Assembly (NCBI RefSeq): GCF_003312915.1
Contig: NZ_CP030261.1
Coordinates: forward strand, 2,542,001 to 2,606,000
DNA: 64,000 nucleotides
From: Flavobacterium fluviale
GTDB lineage: Bacteria > Bacteroidota > Bacteroidia > Flavobacteriales > Flavobacteriaceae
Reading direction: 5' to 3'
Numbering within the stretch: the stretch's first letter is position 1; every line of letters begins with the position of its first letter. Of this stretch, positions 27,762 through 35,933 are shown one piece after another. The notes beneath the pieces are model-generated. The model was not told the origin of the DNA. It was given only the letters and a program-made list of their open reading frames with translations, and made no database searches. Both the position numbers and the translations under genes were made by a program.

Positions 27762-27867
27762 AGGTTAATTTTAATAGTTCGAAAAGTACCGATAAGCTAT
27801 CTGACCTGATAATTATCAGTGTTTTTTATTTCAAGAAATCTTATTTTTAACGGATAACTTTTAAACC

Positions 27868-27924
27868 ATATAAGTCATATAAGTTCATTTAAACCAAACT
27901 TATAATTTCTTATATGACTTATAT
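27868..27924. repeat. 16-bp perfect inverted repeat between ric and membrane gene
   Basis: ATATAAGTCATATAAG (27868-27883) and its exact complement CTTATATGACTTATAT (27909-27924), loop 25 nt. There is no T run after it, so it is not a standard terminator. It could be a processing site, attenuator or member of the phrase repeats. Confidence 0.75.
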
Positions 27925-27943
27925 AGTTATAAAACTTAATATT

Positions 27944-29167
27944 ATGAATTCTCAAAAAGCTTGGATAGTTTGCTGTTTTTTTAATTTTCTGATTGCTTGC
28001 GTTTTCGGATTATTAATGCGTTTTATGTATCTCTTTCCGTTAGATTTTCTAAACTACAGCTTCTTGCTTCATGCGCATTCACACGTTGCAATGCTTGGCT
28101 GGGTTTATTTGATCGTTTATGTTTTGATTGTTCGTTTTTTTATTCCAAAAGAAAAAAGTCAGAAACCTATTTACAACCGCTTATTTTGGCTGACAGAGTT
28201 TTCAGTAATCGGAATGATGATTGCTTTTCCTATTCAGGGCTACGCTTTGTTTTCGATTGTATTTTCAACCATGCATATTTTGCTCAGTTATGTTTTCTGT
28301 CGTTTGGTTTGGAAAGATTGTTCTAAAGAAAAATCTCCCGCTGAAAGACTTTTACTAACTTCAATTTTGTTTATGATTTTATCGACTTTCGGAGTTTGGT
28401 GTCTTGGCCCAGCCGTGAGCACATTAGAAAAACAAAGCGCTTTTTATCAAATTGCGATTCAGTTTTTTCTTCATTTTCAATTTAGTGGCTGGTTTATATT
28501 GGCAATTTTAGCTTTGTTTTTAAAACAATTTCAAGACAAAATAGATGAGGTAAAGTTTAAGAGATTTTATTTTTTAATGATTGTTTCCACATTACTGACA
28601 GTTTGTTTTCCAGTGCGTTGGTTTATCGAAAATGCTATTTTGAGTTATATAAATGGTTTGGGAGTTTTAATTCAGTTAGCAGCTTTTATTTACTTCTATA
28701 AAATGCTAAAGCCTCAAATTCGTCACTTCAAAAGCACTTTAGATAAAACGACTAAAATCGTTTATGGTTTGGCTTTATGTTCTTTAATTCTAAAAATCGG
28801 AATTCAATTGCTGACTATTTTTCCCAATTTGGCTGAAGTTTCACATCAAATCAGAAATTTTGTAATTGGTTTTATTCACTTAACGACTTTAGGAATCATA
28901 ACAGGGTTTTTGTTTGGGATTCTATTTCAAAATAAAATGCTTTCTGCCAATTCTTCAACATTAAAAATAGGAGTAAAGTGTTTTATTTTAGGATATATTT
29001 TGACAGAAGTTTTGCTATTTCTTCAAGGCTGGTTTTTCTTTTTTGGAGAAGCGAGCATTCCAGGGTATTTTCAAAGTATTTTGATATTCAGTATTCTTTT
29101 GGTTTTGGGATTGGTTTTAATGATGAGTTCGATAATTAGGCGAAATTTATATTGCCATATCAAATAA
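27944..29167 (+). CDS. Polytopic membrane protein, possible heme-binding (oxidase subunit I-like)
   Basis: 407 residues from the ATG at 27944; an in-frame ATG 30 nt upstream sits at the edge of the inverted repeat. About eleven to twelve hydrophobic segments. Histidines lie within or next to helices: FLLHAHSHVAMLGW, FSTMHILLSY, FFLHFQFSGWF and GFIHLTTLGI. The HxHxHVxxLGW pattern recalls heme-copper oxidase subunit I-like proteins and the NO-related NnrS family, but I cannot assign it. Its place after qNor and ric suggests a role in NO metabolism. Confidence 0.7.
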   Translation: MNSQKAWIVCCFFNFLIACVFGLLMRFMYLFPLDFLNYSFLLHAHSHVAMLGWVYLIVYVLIVRFFIPKEKSQKPIYNRLFWLTEFSVIGMMIAFPIQGYALFSIVFSTMHILLSYVFCRLVWKDCSKEKSPAERLLLTSILFMILSTFGVWCLGPAVSTLEKQSAFYQIAIQFFLHFQFSGWFILAILALFLKQFQDKIDEVKFKRFYFLMIVSTLLTVCFPVRWFIENAILSYINGLGVLIQLAAFIYFYKMLKPQIRHFKSTLDKTTKIVYGLALCSLILKIGIQLLTIFPNLAEVSHQIRNFVIGFIHLTTLGIITGFLFGILFQNKMLSANSSTLKIGVKCFILGYILTEVLLFLQGWFFFFGEASIPGYFQSILIFSILLVLGLVLMMSSIIRRNLYCHIK

Positions 29168-29600
29168 GTCCCAGTGGGACGATATATTTATAGCAGAGGA
29201 ATGACATATTGTAAAACTTCGGAGAAGCGAAATATTTATAGAAAACGTTTGGCGAAGATAAAAAGCTCCAGCGGAGCGATATATTTATAGAATCATATTA
29301 GAAATATAATTCGTTAACCTAATAAATATTTCGCTCCGCTGGAACTCTCTATGTAGATGATTCAGATTTTTCTATAAATATTTCGCTTCTCCGAAGCGAT
29401 ACGAGTTCTAGAAAATAAGTCCCAGTGGGACGACATATTTATAAAAAACGTTTGGCGAAGATAAAAAGCTCCAGCGGAGCGATATATTTATAGAATCAGA
29501 TTAGAAATATAATTCGTTAACCTGATAAATATTTCGCTCCGCTGGAGCTCTCTATGTAGATGATTTAGATTTTTCTATAAATATTTCGCTTCTCCGAAGC
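29165..29600. repeat. Palindrome array with 156-bp direct repeat
   Basis: 520-nt gap between two converging operons. Short palindromes (GTCCCAGTGGGAC, CTCCAGCGGAG, CGCTTCTCCGAAGCG) are each followed by a tail such as GATATATTTATAG. 29242-29397 and 29445-29600 are direct repeats of 156 bp with four mismatches, offset 203 bp. Each copy is also an imperfect large hairpin: AGCTCCAGCGGAGCGA on the left pairs with TCGCTCCGCTGGA on the right. No transposase is adjacent. Confidence 0.9.
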
Positions 29601-29626
29601 TTGACTTAGCTTTTTATGTAAATAAA

Positions 29627-29664
29627 AAACAAGAGTCAATTTATTTCTAAAGTTGCTCTTGTTT
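29627..29664 (-). terminator. Terminator of the nirK-FGE-SCO operon
   Basis: AAACAAGAGTCAA and TTGCTCTTGTTT arms downstream of the sco stop at 29689, T-rich on the minus strand. Confidence 0.75.
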
Positions 29665-29688
29665 CTACTAATTAACCTATTTAAATAT

Positions 29689-30291
29689 CTATATTTTCCC
29701 TGCTTCCAGATTTATTGCTTCAATTGTTTTCTCATTGTTTACACCTAAACCTTCCTGCTGAAAAATTAATTCTCCTTCTGGATTAAAAACACTAATAATA
29801 TTGGAATGCGAAAAATCTATTGGAGAAATTTTCTTGTAATTTACTGCTAAAACCGCTGCAAATTCACGAGTGTTTTCTTCAGTTGAACGAAGGAAAATCC
29901 AAGGATCTTGATTCATTTTATTTTCAATTGCAAACGACTTTAATCTTTCGGGCGTATCAGTATTTGGATCAATGCTGACCAAAATCAATTTGACATGCTG
30001 TTTTGTCTTTTTCTCCAGTTTTGATTCTATATCCCGCATGTCGGCAACTAATCTTGGGCAAGCCGATTTGCAACTGGTATAAATCATCACCATTACCAAA
30101 ACATTTCCCCTAAGCGATTTTAATTCAATATCTTTTCCATCTTGCGTTGTCCATTGAGAAGGCAGATTGTAAATTGATAAATCACTGATTTCCTTTTTTG
30201 TTTCTGCTTTGTTTTCTGATTGGGTCTCTGCTTTTTTACAACCGTAAAACGACAATGTAAGAATCAAAAAGGCAATTGTTATTTTTTTCAT
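29689..30291 (-). CDS. SCO1/SenC family copper chaperone lipoprotein
   Basis: 200 residues from the ATG at 30291, starting a lipoprotein signal (LSFYGCKK, Cys17). A longer start would overlap the upstream gene and bury the signal. Thioredoxin fold with the copper motif YTSCKSACP (CxxxC) and a conserved His in DFSHSNIISVF. SCO proteins deliver copper to CuA centres and other periplasmic copper enzymes. Third gene of the nirK operon, 17 nt after the FGE-like gene, so copper delivery to nitrite reductase is the natural reading. Confidence 0.9.
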   Translation of the reverse strand: MKKITIAFLILTLSFYGCKKAETQSENKAETKKEISDLSIYNLPSQWTTQDGKDIELKSLRGNVLVMVMIYTSCKSACPRLVADMRDIESKLEKKTKQHVKLILVSIDPNTDTPERLKSFAIENKMNQDPWIFLRSTEENTREFAAVLAVNYKKISPIDFSHSNIISVFNPEGELIFQQEGLGVNNEKTIEAINLEAGKI

Positions 30292-30307
30292 TTTTAAATA
30301 TTTAAAA

Positions 30308-31087
30308 TTAGATTTTCGGTTTTGTTGTGCTGGCACATCTAAATCCAAGATTTCGAGTCGAATACTGTGCTTTCAAGCTTCCTCTGAATGCATAACGCAT
30401 AAATGCTGCATAATCCATTAAATCGGATGCATTTACAGATCCGCTTCCGCAAAAGAGATTTTTATCAGTGCTTTTGTCTTTTCTAGATTCTCCTGATAAA
30501 AAAATGCTATTGAAATCAGACGTCCATTCCCAAACTAAACCATGCATGTCGTAAACTCCCCAATAATTTTTGAAAGTTTTTCCAATCTCATTTTCATACG
30601 TTCTCGATTTCTCATACCAAGACAAAATGTATTCGTTGAGTTCTTTTTTGGTTCGCGCATCGATTTTTCTGGTGTCGGCCATTGCTACATATTCCCATTC
30701 ATCCATTGTTGCCAGACGTTTTCCTTCGCATTCGCAGTATTTTTTTGCTGCAAACCAAGATACACTTGTTACTGGCGATTTAGGTTTGGCATTTCCAAAA
30801 TCAAAATCAGTTGTCCAGTAGGACAAATAGCTTTTATCAGCAAAAATCCCTTTAATCTTTGATTTTTGATAAGAAGGATTCTTTTTGACAAACTCTAAAA
30901 ACTGACTATTCGTGACAGGATAAATATCTATGTAAAAAGATTTTACTTGAATTGGATTTTTAGAAACAGCTCCATAAAGAGGGACATAAGATCCCTCTTT
31001 TATGAAAGCCATCCCTTTTTCCTGAGCCTTCACGACACTAACCGCAGAGAAAAAGAAAATTGTAAGTATGAAAATGTATTTTTTCAT
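30308..31087 (-). CDS. Secreted formylglycine-generating-enzyme-like (SUMF1) protein
   Basis: 259 residues, signal peptide ending near VVKAQ. The rest is one FGE-sulfatase domain: FIKEGSYVPLYG, FYIDIYPVTNSQFLEFVKKN, PVTSVSWFAAKKYCECEGKR, ATMDEWEYVA, VYDMHGLVWEWTSD and a C-terminal FMRYAFRG...STRNLGFRCA. Two cysteines typical of the FGE copper site are not clearly placed, so catalysis is uncertain. It lies between nirK and sco in one operon, with no sulfatase nearby, which suggests a role in nitrite reductase assembly. Confidence 0.88.
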   Translation of the reverse strand: MKKYIFILTIFFFSAVSVVKAQEKGMAFIKEGSYVPLYGAVSKNPIQVKSFYIDIYPVTNSQFLEFVKKNPSYQKSKIKGIFADKSYLSYWTTDFDFGNAKPKSPVTSVSWFAAKKYCECEGKRLATMDEWEYVAMADTRKIDARTKKELNEYILSWYEKSRTYENEIGKTFKNYWGVYDMHGLVWEWTSDFNSIFLSGESRKDKSTDKNLFCGSGSVNASDLMDYAAFMRYAFRGSLKAQYSTRNLGFRCASTTKPKI

Positions 31088-31103
31088 GCTAGAAGTTTTG
31101 CTG

Positions 31104-32549
31104 TTATCTTAAAGCTTTAACCATTTCTGGTGTGACTTCTGTTTTGTTATTACCCCAGCTATTATAAATGTAAGTCAATACATTTGCGATTTCGTCGTCA
31201 GATAAATTCTGAGCAGGCATTACGTTATTGTATTTTTTACCGTTAACGGTTACTTCTCCAGTCAAACCATGAAGAATTGTTTTAATTGCACGTTTAGAAT
31301 CGGCATTTAAATAATCTGATTTTGCTAGAGGAGGGAAAGTGCCTGGAATTCCCTGACCTTCAGATTGATGACAAGCAAAACAAGTGGTTCCAAAAATATC
31401 TTTACCAATTTTTACTTTTTCTTCAACGGTACGTTTTGAAATTGCAGCTTTTGCAGTTGTACTTCCCGGCATTTTCTGAATGGTGCCGCCTTCAGGTAGG
31501 TAAATACCTTCTTGGATAGTTCCAGAGTAAACGTTTTTGTTTTCTTTTCCCTCGACTTTCAACATTCCCAAAGCGCCTTTATTAAATGCCCTGAAAATAG
31601 AATGGTCAACCAAGATAAAAGTTCCTGGAGTTTCTACTTTAAAATCTACAATTGCAGCACCTCCCGCTGGGATTAAAGTAGTCTGAACATTTTTATTTAC
31701 TGTACTTCCGCCTTCAACATGCACATTGTCAAATATTTCTCCAATAACATGGAAAGAAGAAACTAAATTTGGACCGCCGTTTCCAACAAACAAACGAACT
31801 GTTTCGCCCACTTTTGCAGTTAATTCACCTCCATTTGTTAAAGAACCTACTTTTCCATTAAATACCACATAATCGGGAGTTTCTTTAACCGCTTTATTCA
31901 TATCAAATGGCTGAAGACCTTTTGCGCCATATTCGCCTTGAGTATAAAAATCACCCTGCATTACGTAGTACTCTTTATCAACAGGAGGAAGTCCGCCTTC
32001 AGGTTCAACCAAAATTAATCCGTACATACCATTTGCAATGTGCATTCCTACGGGAGCAGTTGCGCAGTGATACACATACAATCCTGGATTAATGACTTTA
32101 AAACTGAATACTTTTTCATGTCCAGGTGCTACAAGAGAAGAAGTTGCTCCTCCGCCGGGACCCGTTACAGCGTGTAAATCTATATTGTGCGGTAATTTGT
32201 TATCGGGATGGTTTTTTAAATGAAATTCTACTTCATCTCCAACACGTGTTCTAATGAAACTTCCCGGAACAGAACCTCCAAATGTCCAGTATGTATATTT
32301 TACACCATCAGTCATTGTACCTTCCTGTTCTTTTATTTCCATGTTTAATTTCAATTTCATGGCTGTTCTATTTCCAACTGGTTTTGGAACGTGAGGAGGC
32401 GAAGTAAGCTCAGCATCCATTTCACCTTCGGTCATAATATCGGCATAATTATGCGCCTCATTTTTCTTGCAGCTTCCGAACAGAAAAAGCATAAAAAATG
32501 AACAAAATATAATGTTCATTTTAATCCAAAATTTGTAATTACTTTTCAT
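31104..32549 (-). CDS. nirK: Copper nitrite reductase NirK fused to cytochrome c
   Basis: 481 residues, lipoprotein signal with Cys27 (FLFGSCKK). Two cupredoxin domains: type 1 copper ligands His121, Cys162, His170 and Met175; type 2 ligands His126, His161 and His316; catalytic Asp124 and His267. The blocks [11 protein letters not shown] and [18 protein letters not shown] are AniA-like. Residues about 380-475 add a class I cytochrome c with CFACH (390-394) and a likely axial Met444. It reduces nitrite to NO in the periplasm, the fused heme accepting electrons. First gene of a three-gene operon controlled by operator site 3. Confidence 0.96.
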   Translation of the reverse strand: MKSNYKFWIKMNIIFCSFFMLFLFGSCKKNEAHNYADIMTEGEMDAELTSPPHVPKPVGNRTAMKLKLNMEIKEQEGTMTDGVKYTYWTFGGSVPGSFIRTRVGDEVEFHLKNHPDNKLPHNIDLHAVTGPGGGATSSLVAPGHEKVFSFKVINPGLYVYHCATAPVGMHIANGMYGLILVEPEGGLPPVDKEYYVMQGDFYTQGEYGAKGLQPFDMNKAVKETPDYVVFNGKVGSLTNGGELTAKVGETVRLFVGNGGPNLVSSFHVIGEIFDNVHVEGGSTVNKNVQTTLIPAGGAAIVDFKVETPGTFILVDHSIFRAFNKGALGMLKVEGKENKNVYSGTIQEGIYLPEGGTIQKMPGSTTAKAAISKRTVEEKVKIGKDIFGTTCFACHQSEGQGIPGTFPPLAKSDYLNADSKRAIKTILHGLTGEVTVNGKKYNNVMPAQNLSDDEIANVLTYIYNSWGNNKTEVTPEMVKALR

Positions 32550-32584
32550 AATACTTTGGTTTTGTTATCGTTTAAATTATGACT

Positions 32585-32592
32585 CAAAAATA
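32585..32592 (-). promoter_or_regulatory. -7 box TATTTTTG of nirK
   Basis: On the minus strand TATTTTTG matches TAnnTTTG, 35 nt before the nirK ATG. Its 5' half overlaps the operator palindrome. Confidence 0.6.
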
Positions 32593-32614
32593 AAAGACTG
32601 ATTTGTCTTTTATT
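32589..32614. promoter_or_regulatory. Putative Rrf2 operator (site 3, nirK operon)
   Basis: Perfect palindrome: AATAAAAGAC, spacer TGATTT, GTCTTTTATT. Same 10-6-10 geometry as sites 1 and 2. It covers the region just upstream of, and overlapping, the nirK -7 box. Confidence 0.75.
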
Positions 32615-32761
32615 ATGATAAAAATCATGTTTGGTAAGAATTGTAAGATAATTGATGAAATTTAGCAGGATGTTTCTAGAAGGTAAATCTTACTAACAAA
32701 AGCTTGTTGATTATTTTTTAATAAAAATAAATGACACTCTGAATTTTAGAATAATAATGAT

Positions 32762-32769
32762 TAATTTTG
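32762..32769 (+). promoter_or_regulatory. -7 box TAATTTTG of the oxoamine synthase gene
   Basis: TAnnTTTG match 37 nt before the ATG at 32807. No well-spaced -33 TTG. Confidence 0.5.
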
Positions 32770-32806
32770 CTCGCTGATTAAGTTAAAAAAATTACTACAC
32801 TATATT

Positions 32807-34066
32807 ATGGTAAAAGATTTATTCGAAAGAATTCAGGACAATAAAGGACCGTTAGGAAAATGGGCTTCTCAAGCAGAAGGTTATTACGTTTTCCCAAAGT
32901 TAGAAGGTGAGTTGGGTCCTAGAATGACTTTTCACGGAAAAAATATTTTAAACTGGAGTTTAAATGATTATTTAGGTTTAGCTAATCATCCAGAAGTTCG
33001 TAAAGCAGATACAGATGCAGCAGCTCAGTTTGGTGCAGCTTATCCTATGGGAGCTCGTATGATGTCTGGACACACTACTTATCATGAGCAGTTAGAAAAT
33101 GAATTAGCATCTTTTGTTATGAAAGAATCTGCTTATTTATTGAATTTTGGTTACCAAGGAATGGTTTCTATCATTGATGCTTTGGTTACTAAAAATGATA
33201 TTATTGTTTATGATGTAGATTCACATGCTTGTATCATTGATGGTGTTCGTTTGCACATGGGTAAGCGTTTCACATACAAACACAATGATCTTGAAAGTAT
33301 GGAGAAAAACTTGCAGCGTGCTACTAAAATGGCAGAAGAAACAGGCGGTGGTATTTTATTTATTACCGAAGGTGTTTTTGGAATGCGCGGACAGCAAGGA
33401 AAACTAAAAGAGATTGTTGCCTTAAAACAAAAATACAATTTCCGTTTATTAGTAGATGATGCACACGGTTTTGGTACACTTGGTAAAACAGGTGCTGGAG
33501 CAGGTGAGGAGCAGGGAGTTCAAGACGATATTGATGTTTACTTCTCTACTTTTGCAAAATCTATGGCTAATATTGGTGCTTTCGTAGCGGCTGATAAAAC
33601 AGTTATAGATTACTTAAAATACAATTTACGTTCTCAAATGTTTGCAAAAGCGTTACCAATGATCCAGACAATCGGTTCTTTGAAGCGTTTAGAATTATTG
33701 CGTAATTCTTCTGAAATTAAAGATAAACTTTGGGAAAATGTAAATGCATTACAAAGTGGTCTTAAAGAAAAAGGATTTAATATTGGAGATACAAATACTT
33801 GTATTACACCAGTTTATTTGGAAGGAAGTATTCCTGAGGCAATGGTAATGGTAAACGATTTAAGAGAAAACTACGGTATTTTCCTTTCTATTGTTGTTTA
33901 TCCAGTTATTCCAAAAGGAATTATTTTATTAAGAATGATCCCAACGGCTTCTCATACTCTAGCTGATATCGATGAAACGTTAACAGCTTTCGAAGCGATT
34001 CGTGAGAAATTGGTAAACGGAACTTATAAAGAAATTGCAGAACGTACTACAGTAGACGTTTCGTAA
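32807..34066 (+). CDS. Alpha-oxoamine synthase (serine palmitoyltransferase / capnine synthase type)
   Basis: 419-residue PLP enzyme of fold type I. The family condenses an amino acid with an acyl-CoA. Visible: NDYLGLANHP, GARMMSGHTTYHEQLE, the ring-stacking His140 (DVDSHACI), LVDDAHGFGTLG (Asp218 and His220) and the PLP lysine K251 (STFAKSMANIGAF). In Flavobacteria this group makes the long-chain base of sphingolipids (from serine) or of sulfonolipids (capnine, from cysteate); the latter is reported for F. johnsoniae. Sequence by eye does not decide between them. Monocistronic with strong terminator. Confidence 0.85.
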   Translation: MVKDLFERIQDNKGPLGKWASQAEGYYVFPKLEGELGPRMTFHGKNILNWSLNDYLGLANHPEVRKADTDAAAQFGAAYPMGARMMSGHTTYHEQLENELASFVMKESAYLLNFGYQGMVSIIDALVTKNDIIVYDVDSHACIIDGVRLHMGKRFTYKHNDLESMEKNLQRATKMAEETGGGILFITEGVFGMRGQQGKLKEIVALKQKYNFRLLVDDAHGFGTLGKTGAGAGEEQGVQDDIDVYFSTFAKSMANIGAFVAADKTVIDYLKYNLRSQMFAKALPMIQTIGSLKRLELLRNSSEIKDKLWENVNALQSGLKEKGFNIGDTNTCITPVYLEGSIPEAMVMVNDLRENYGIFLSIVVYPVIPKGIILLRMIPTASHTLADIDETLTAFEAIREKLVNGTYKEIAERTTVDVS

Positions 34067-34102
34067 TTCATAAAAATAGATTTCCTTAGGTGGGAATTAT
34101 GT

Positions 34103-34138
34103 AAAAAATCCATTCGTTATGCGAATGGATTTTTTTTT
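34103..34138 (+). terminator. Terminator after the oxoamine synthase gene
   Basis: AAAAAATCCATTCG and CGAATGGATTTTTT arms with a short loop. An open frame starting at 34119 begins inside it. Confidence 0.9.
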
Positions 34139-34184
34139 ATTTAAGGTAACTTTATATCATAATCACAAAATAAAAATAACAATT

Positions 34185-34670
34185 ATGAGAAGAGTATTAA
34201 CACTAACGACCCTTATTTTGACGGTTCTGGTATCTTGTAAAAAAGAAACAACTACAACAGAGCCAGTACAAATAACACCAAGTCCGCCAAAAGAAGCAGA
34301 AATTGTAGAACCAGCAGGAGATCAATGTTATGCTTGGAAAGCCGGCGGCAGTATTATTGAAATGAGTTTTAATGTAAACTCACATCAAGAAGTAAACGGA
34401 AAATTAAGCTACAATTTAGTAGGAAAAGATAGAAATGAAGGAACGCTGATTGGTAACATGAAAGGCGATACTTTAATTGCCGATTATACTTTTAGTTCAG
34501 AAGGAGTTTCATCTGTTAGAGAAGTTGCTTTTTTACAAAAAGACGGTACTTTCATTGAAGGATACGGCGATGTAGTAACAGCAAATGACAAAGTTTCTTT
34601 TAAAGATAAAACAAAACTAAAATTTGACGCAAAAAATACATTAACAAAAGTAGATTGCAAAGTAGAATAA
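34185..34670 (+). CDS. Lipoprotein of unknown function
   Basis: 161 residues from the ATG at 34185, which begins a lipoprotein signal (LTVLVSCKKE, Cys17); earlier in-frame ATG codons lie in the preceding terminator. After a Thr/Pro/Glu-rich linker the domain starts QCYAWKAGGSIIEMSFN and continues with beta-like repeats (GKLSYNLVGKDRNEG, TLIADYTFSSEGVSS). It resembles small Bacteroidota lipoproteins that carry one lipocalin-like or META-like domain, but I cannot name it. Flanked on both sides by terminators with the same stem. Confidence 0.78.
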   Translation: MRRVLTLTTLILTVLVSCKKETTTTEPVQITPSPPKEAEIVEPAGDQCYAWKAGGSIIEMSFNVNSHQEVNGKLSYNLVGKDRNEGTLIGNMKGDTLIADYTFSSEGVSSVREVAFLQKDGTFIEGYGDVVTANDKVSFKDKTKLKFDAKNTLTKVDCKVE

Positions 34671-34689
34671 ATAAGAGTGTTTAAATGTG

Positions 34690-34726
34690 AAAAATCCATT
34701 CGTTTTGGGGGCGAATGGATTTTTTT
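34690..34726. terminator. Terminator with duplicated stem
   Basis: AAAAATCCATTCG and CGAATGGATTTTTT, the same stem as the terminator at 34103-34138, with a different loop. A phrase ACTAAGAAACTAAGTACTAA follows up to 34769. Confidence 0.9.
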
Positions 34727-34769
34727 ATGCTTAAAACTAATGACTAAGAAACTAAGTACTAAGAACTAA

Positions 34770-35888
34770 TTAAAGATTCTTCAAATAAGTCTTTCTCTGA
34801 CAGTGAATGATTGGATCGAAGTTTTTCCAAAGTAAGTGAATTGCGTTGTTCTCTAATAATTCTGGAGTTCTAATACAATTTCGAATTCCCTTTTCTGAAA
34901 ATGTTTTATAATATTCATCAAAAATAATTGCCGTTACACCTTTATTCTGGTAATCAGGATGAACTCCGATGAGGTAAAAAACAACATCTTTACTGTGTTT
35001 TTTGGCTTTTAATAACTGTAAAAAACCAAACGGAAATAATTTTCCTTTAATTTTTTGCAATGCTTCTGTAAAACTTGGCATTACAATACTGAAGGCTACT
35101 AAATTATCATCTTTATCCACAACAAATTTGATGTATTCTGGATTGATAAAACTGATGTATTTCTTTTTAAAATACTCTTTTTGGATATCAGAAATTGCAA
35201 CAAACGAAGCAAGTTTAGCGTAGCTTTCGTTAAACAAATCGAACATTTTATCTACGTGAGGCATAATGTCTTTTGTCTTAGTGAAATTGAGTGCTCGAAG
35301 TTCGTAGCGTTTTTTAATTAAAGCCTGCGCTTTTAAGAAAAACTCTGGTTTTACATTAGAAAAAGGAAATATACTTTCGATATATTGTTTCTCAACTTGA
35401 AAACCTAACTGCTCTAAATGCGTAACATAATACGGATGATTGTACCAAGTGATCATTGTTCCAACTTGATCGTAACCTTCTGTAAGGACACCAACTTTAT
35501 CTAAATTTGAGAATCCCATTGGTCCTTCGGCATGCTCAAGATTATGTTTTCTTCCTAGTTCAAAAACCTTTTCAAGCAAAGCCTTAGTTACTTCGATATC
35601 ATCAATAACATCAAACCAGCCAAAACGTACTTTCCTTTTATGTTGATTGTTGACTTCAGACCAATTAATAATAGCAGTTATACGTCCCACAACCTTGTTG
35701 TCTCTGTAAGCCATATAAAAGTATGCTTCAGCATTATCAAAAGCAGGATTTTTGGTTTTATCGAATGATTCCAATTCGTCTGCAATAATGGGCGGTACCC
35801 AATACGGATTATCCTTATATATGGAAAAAGGAAATTTAATATATTCCGTTAATTCTTTTTTGCTTTTGGCTTCTTTTATTGTAATCAT
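34770..35888 (-). CDS. GNAT-fold acyltransferase, candidate long-chain-base N-acyltransferase
   Basis: 372 residues, longer than a simple acetyltransferase. N-terminal half: YIKFPFSIYKDNPYWVPPI, YFYMAYRDNKVVGRITAIIN and a block PMGFSNLDKVGVLTEGYD. C-terminal GNAT part: VVFYLIGVHPDYQNKGVTAI (acyl-CoA binding). Bacterial ceramide synthase of Caulobacter is a GNAT-type enzyme of similar size, and this gene sits two genes from an oxoamine synthase. That link is inference; any N-acyl or peptidyl acceptor is possible. Converges on the lipoprotein gene. Confidence 0.7.
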   Translation of the reverse strand: MITIKEAKSKKELTEYIKFPFSIYKDNPYWVPPIIADELESFDKTKNPAFDNAEAYFYMAYRDNKVVGRITAIINWSEVNNQHKRKVRFGWFDVIDDIEVTKALLEKVFELGRKHNLEHAEGPMGFSNLDKVGVLTEGYDQVGTMITWYNHPYYVTHLEQLGFQVEKQYIESIFPFSNVKPEFFLKAQALIKKRYELRALNFTKTKDIMPHVDKMFDLFNESYAKLASFVAISDIQKEYFKKKYISFINPEYIKFVVDKDDNLVAFSIVMPSFTEALQKIKGKLFPFGFLQLLKAKKHSKDVVFYLIGVHPDYQNKGVTAIIFDEYYKTFSEKGIRNCIRTPELLENNAIHLLWKNFDPIIHCQRKTYLKNL

Positions 35889-35933
35889 TAAAGTGGTATT
35901 GAGAGTCTCTTTTTAGTTGAGTTTGGTTATTAT

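Noticed and set aside
27914..27943. Earlier start for the membrane protein at 27914
   Set aside because: That ATG lies in the right arm of the inverted repeat and adds ten residues without family support.
29168..29626. Remnant insertion sequence
   Set aside because: No transposase fragment is present; the palindromes and tails fit REP-like elements better.
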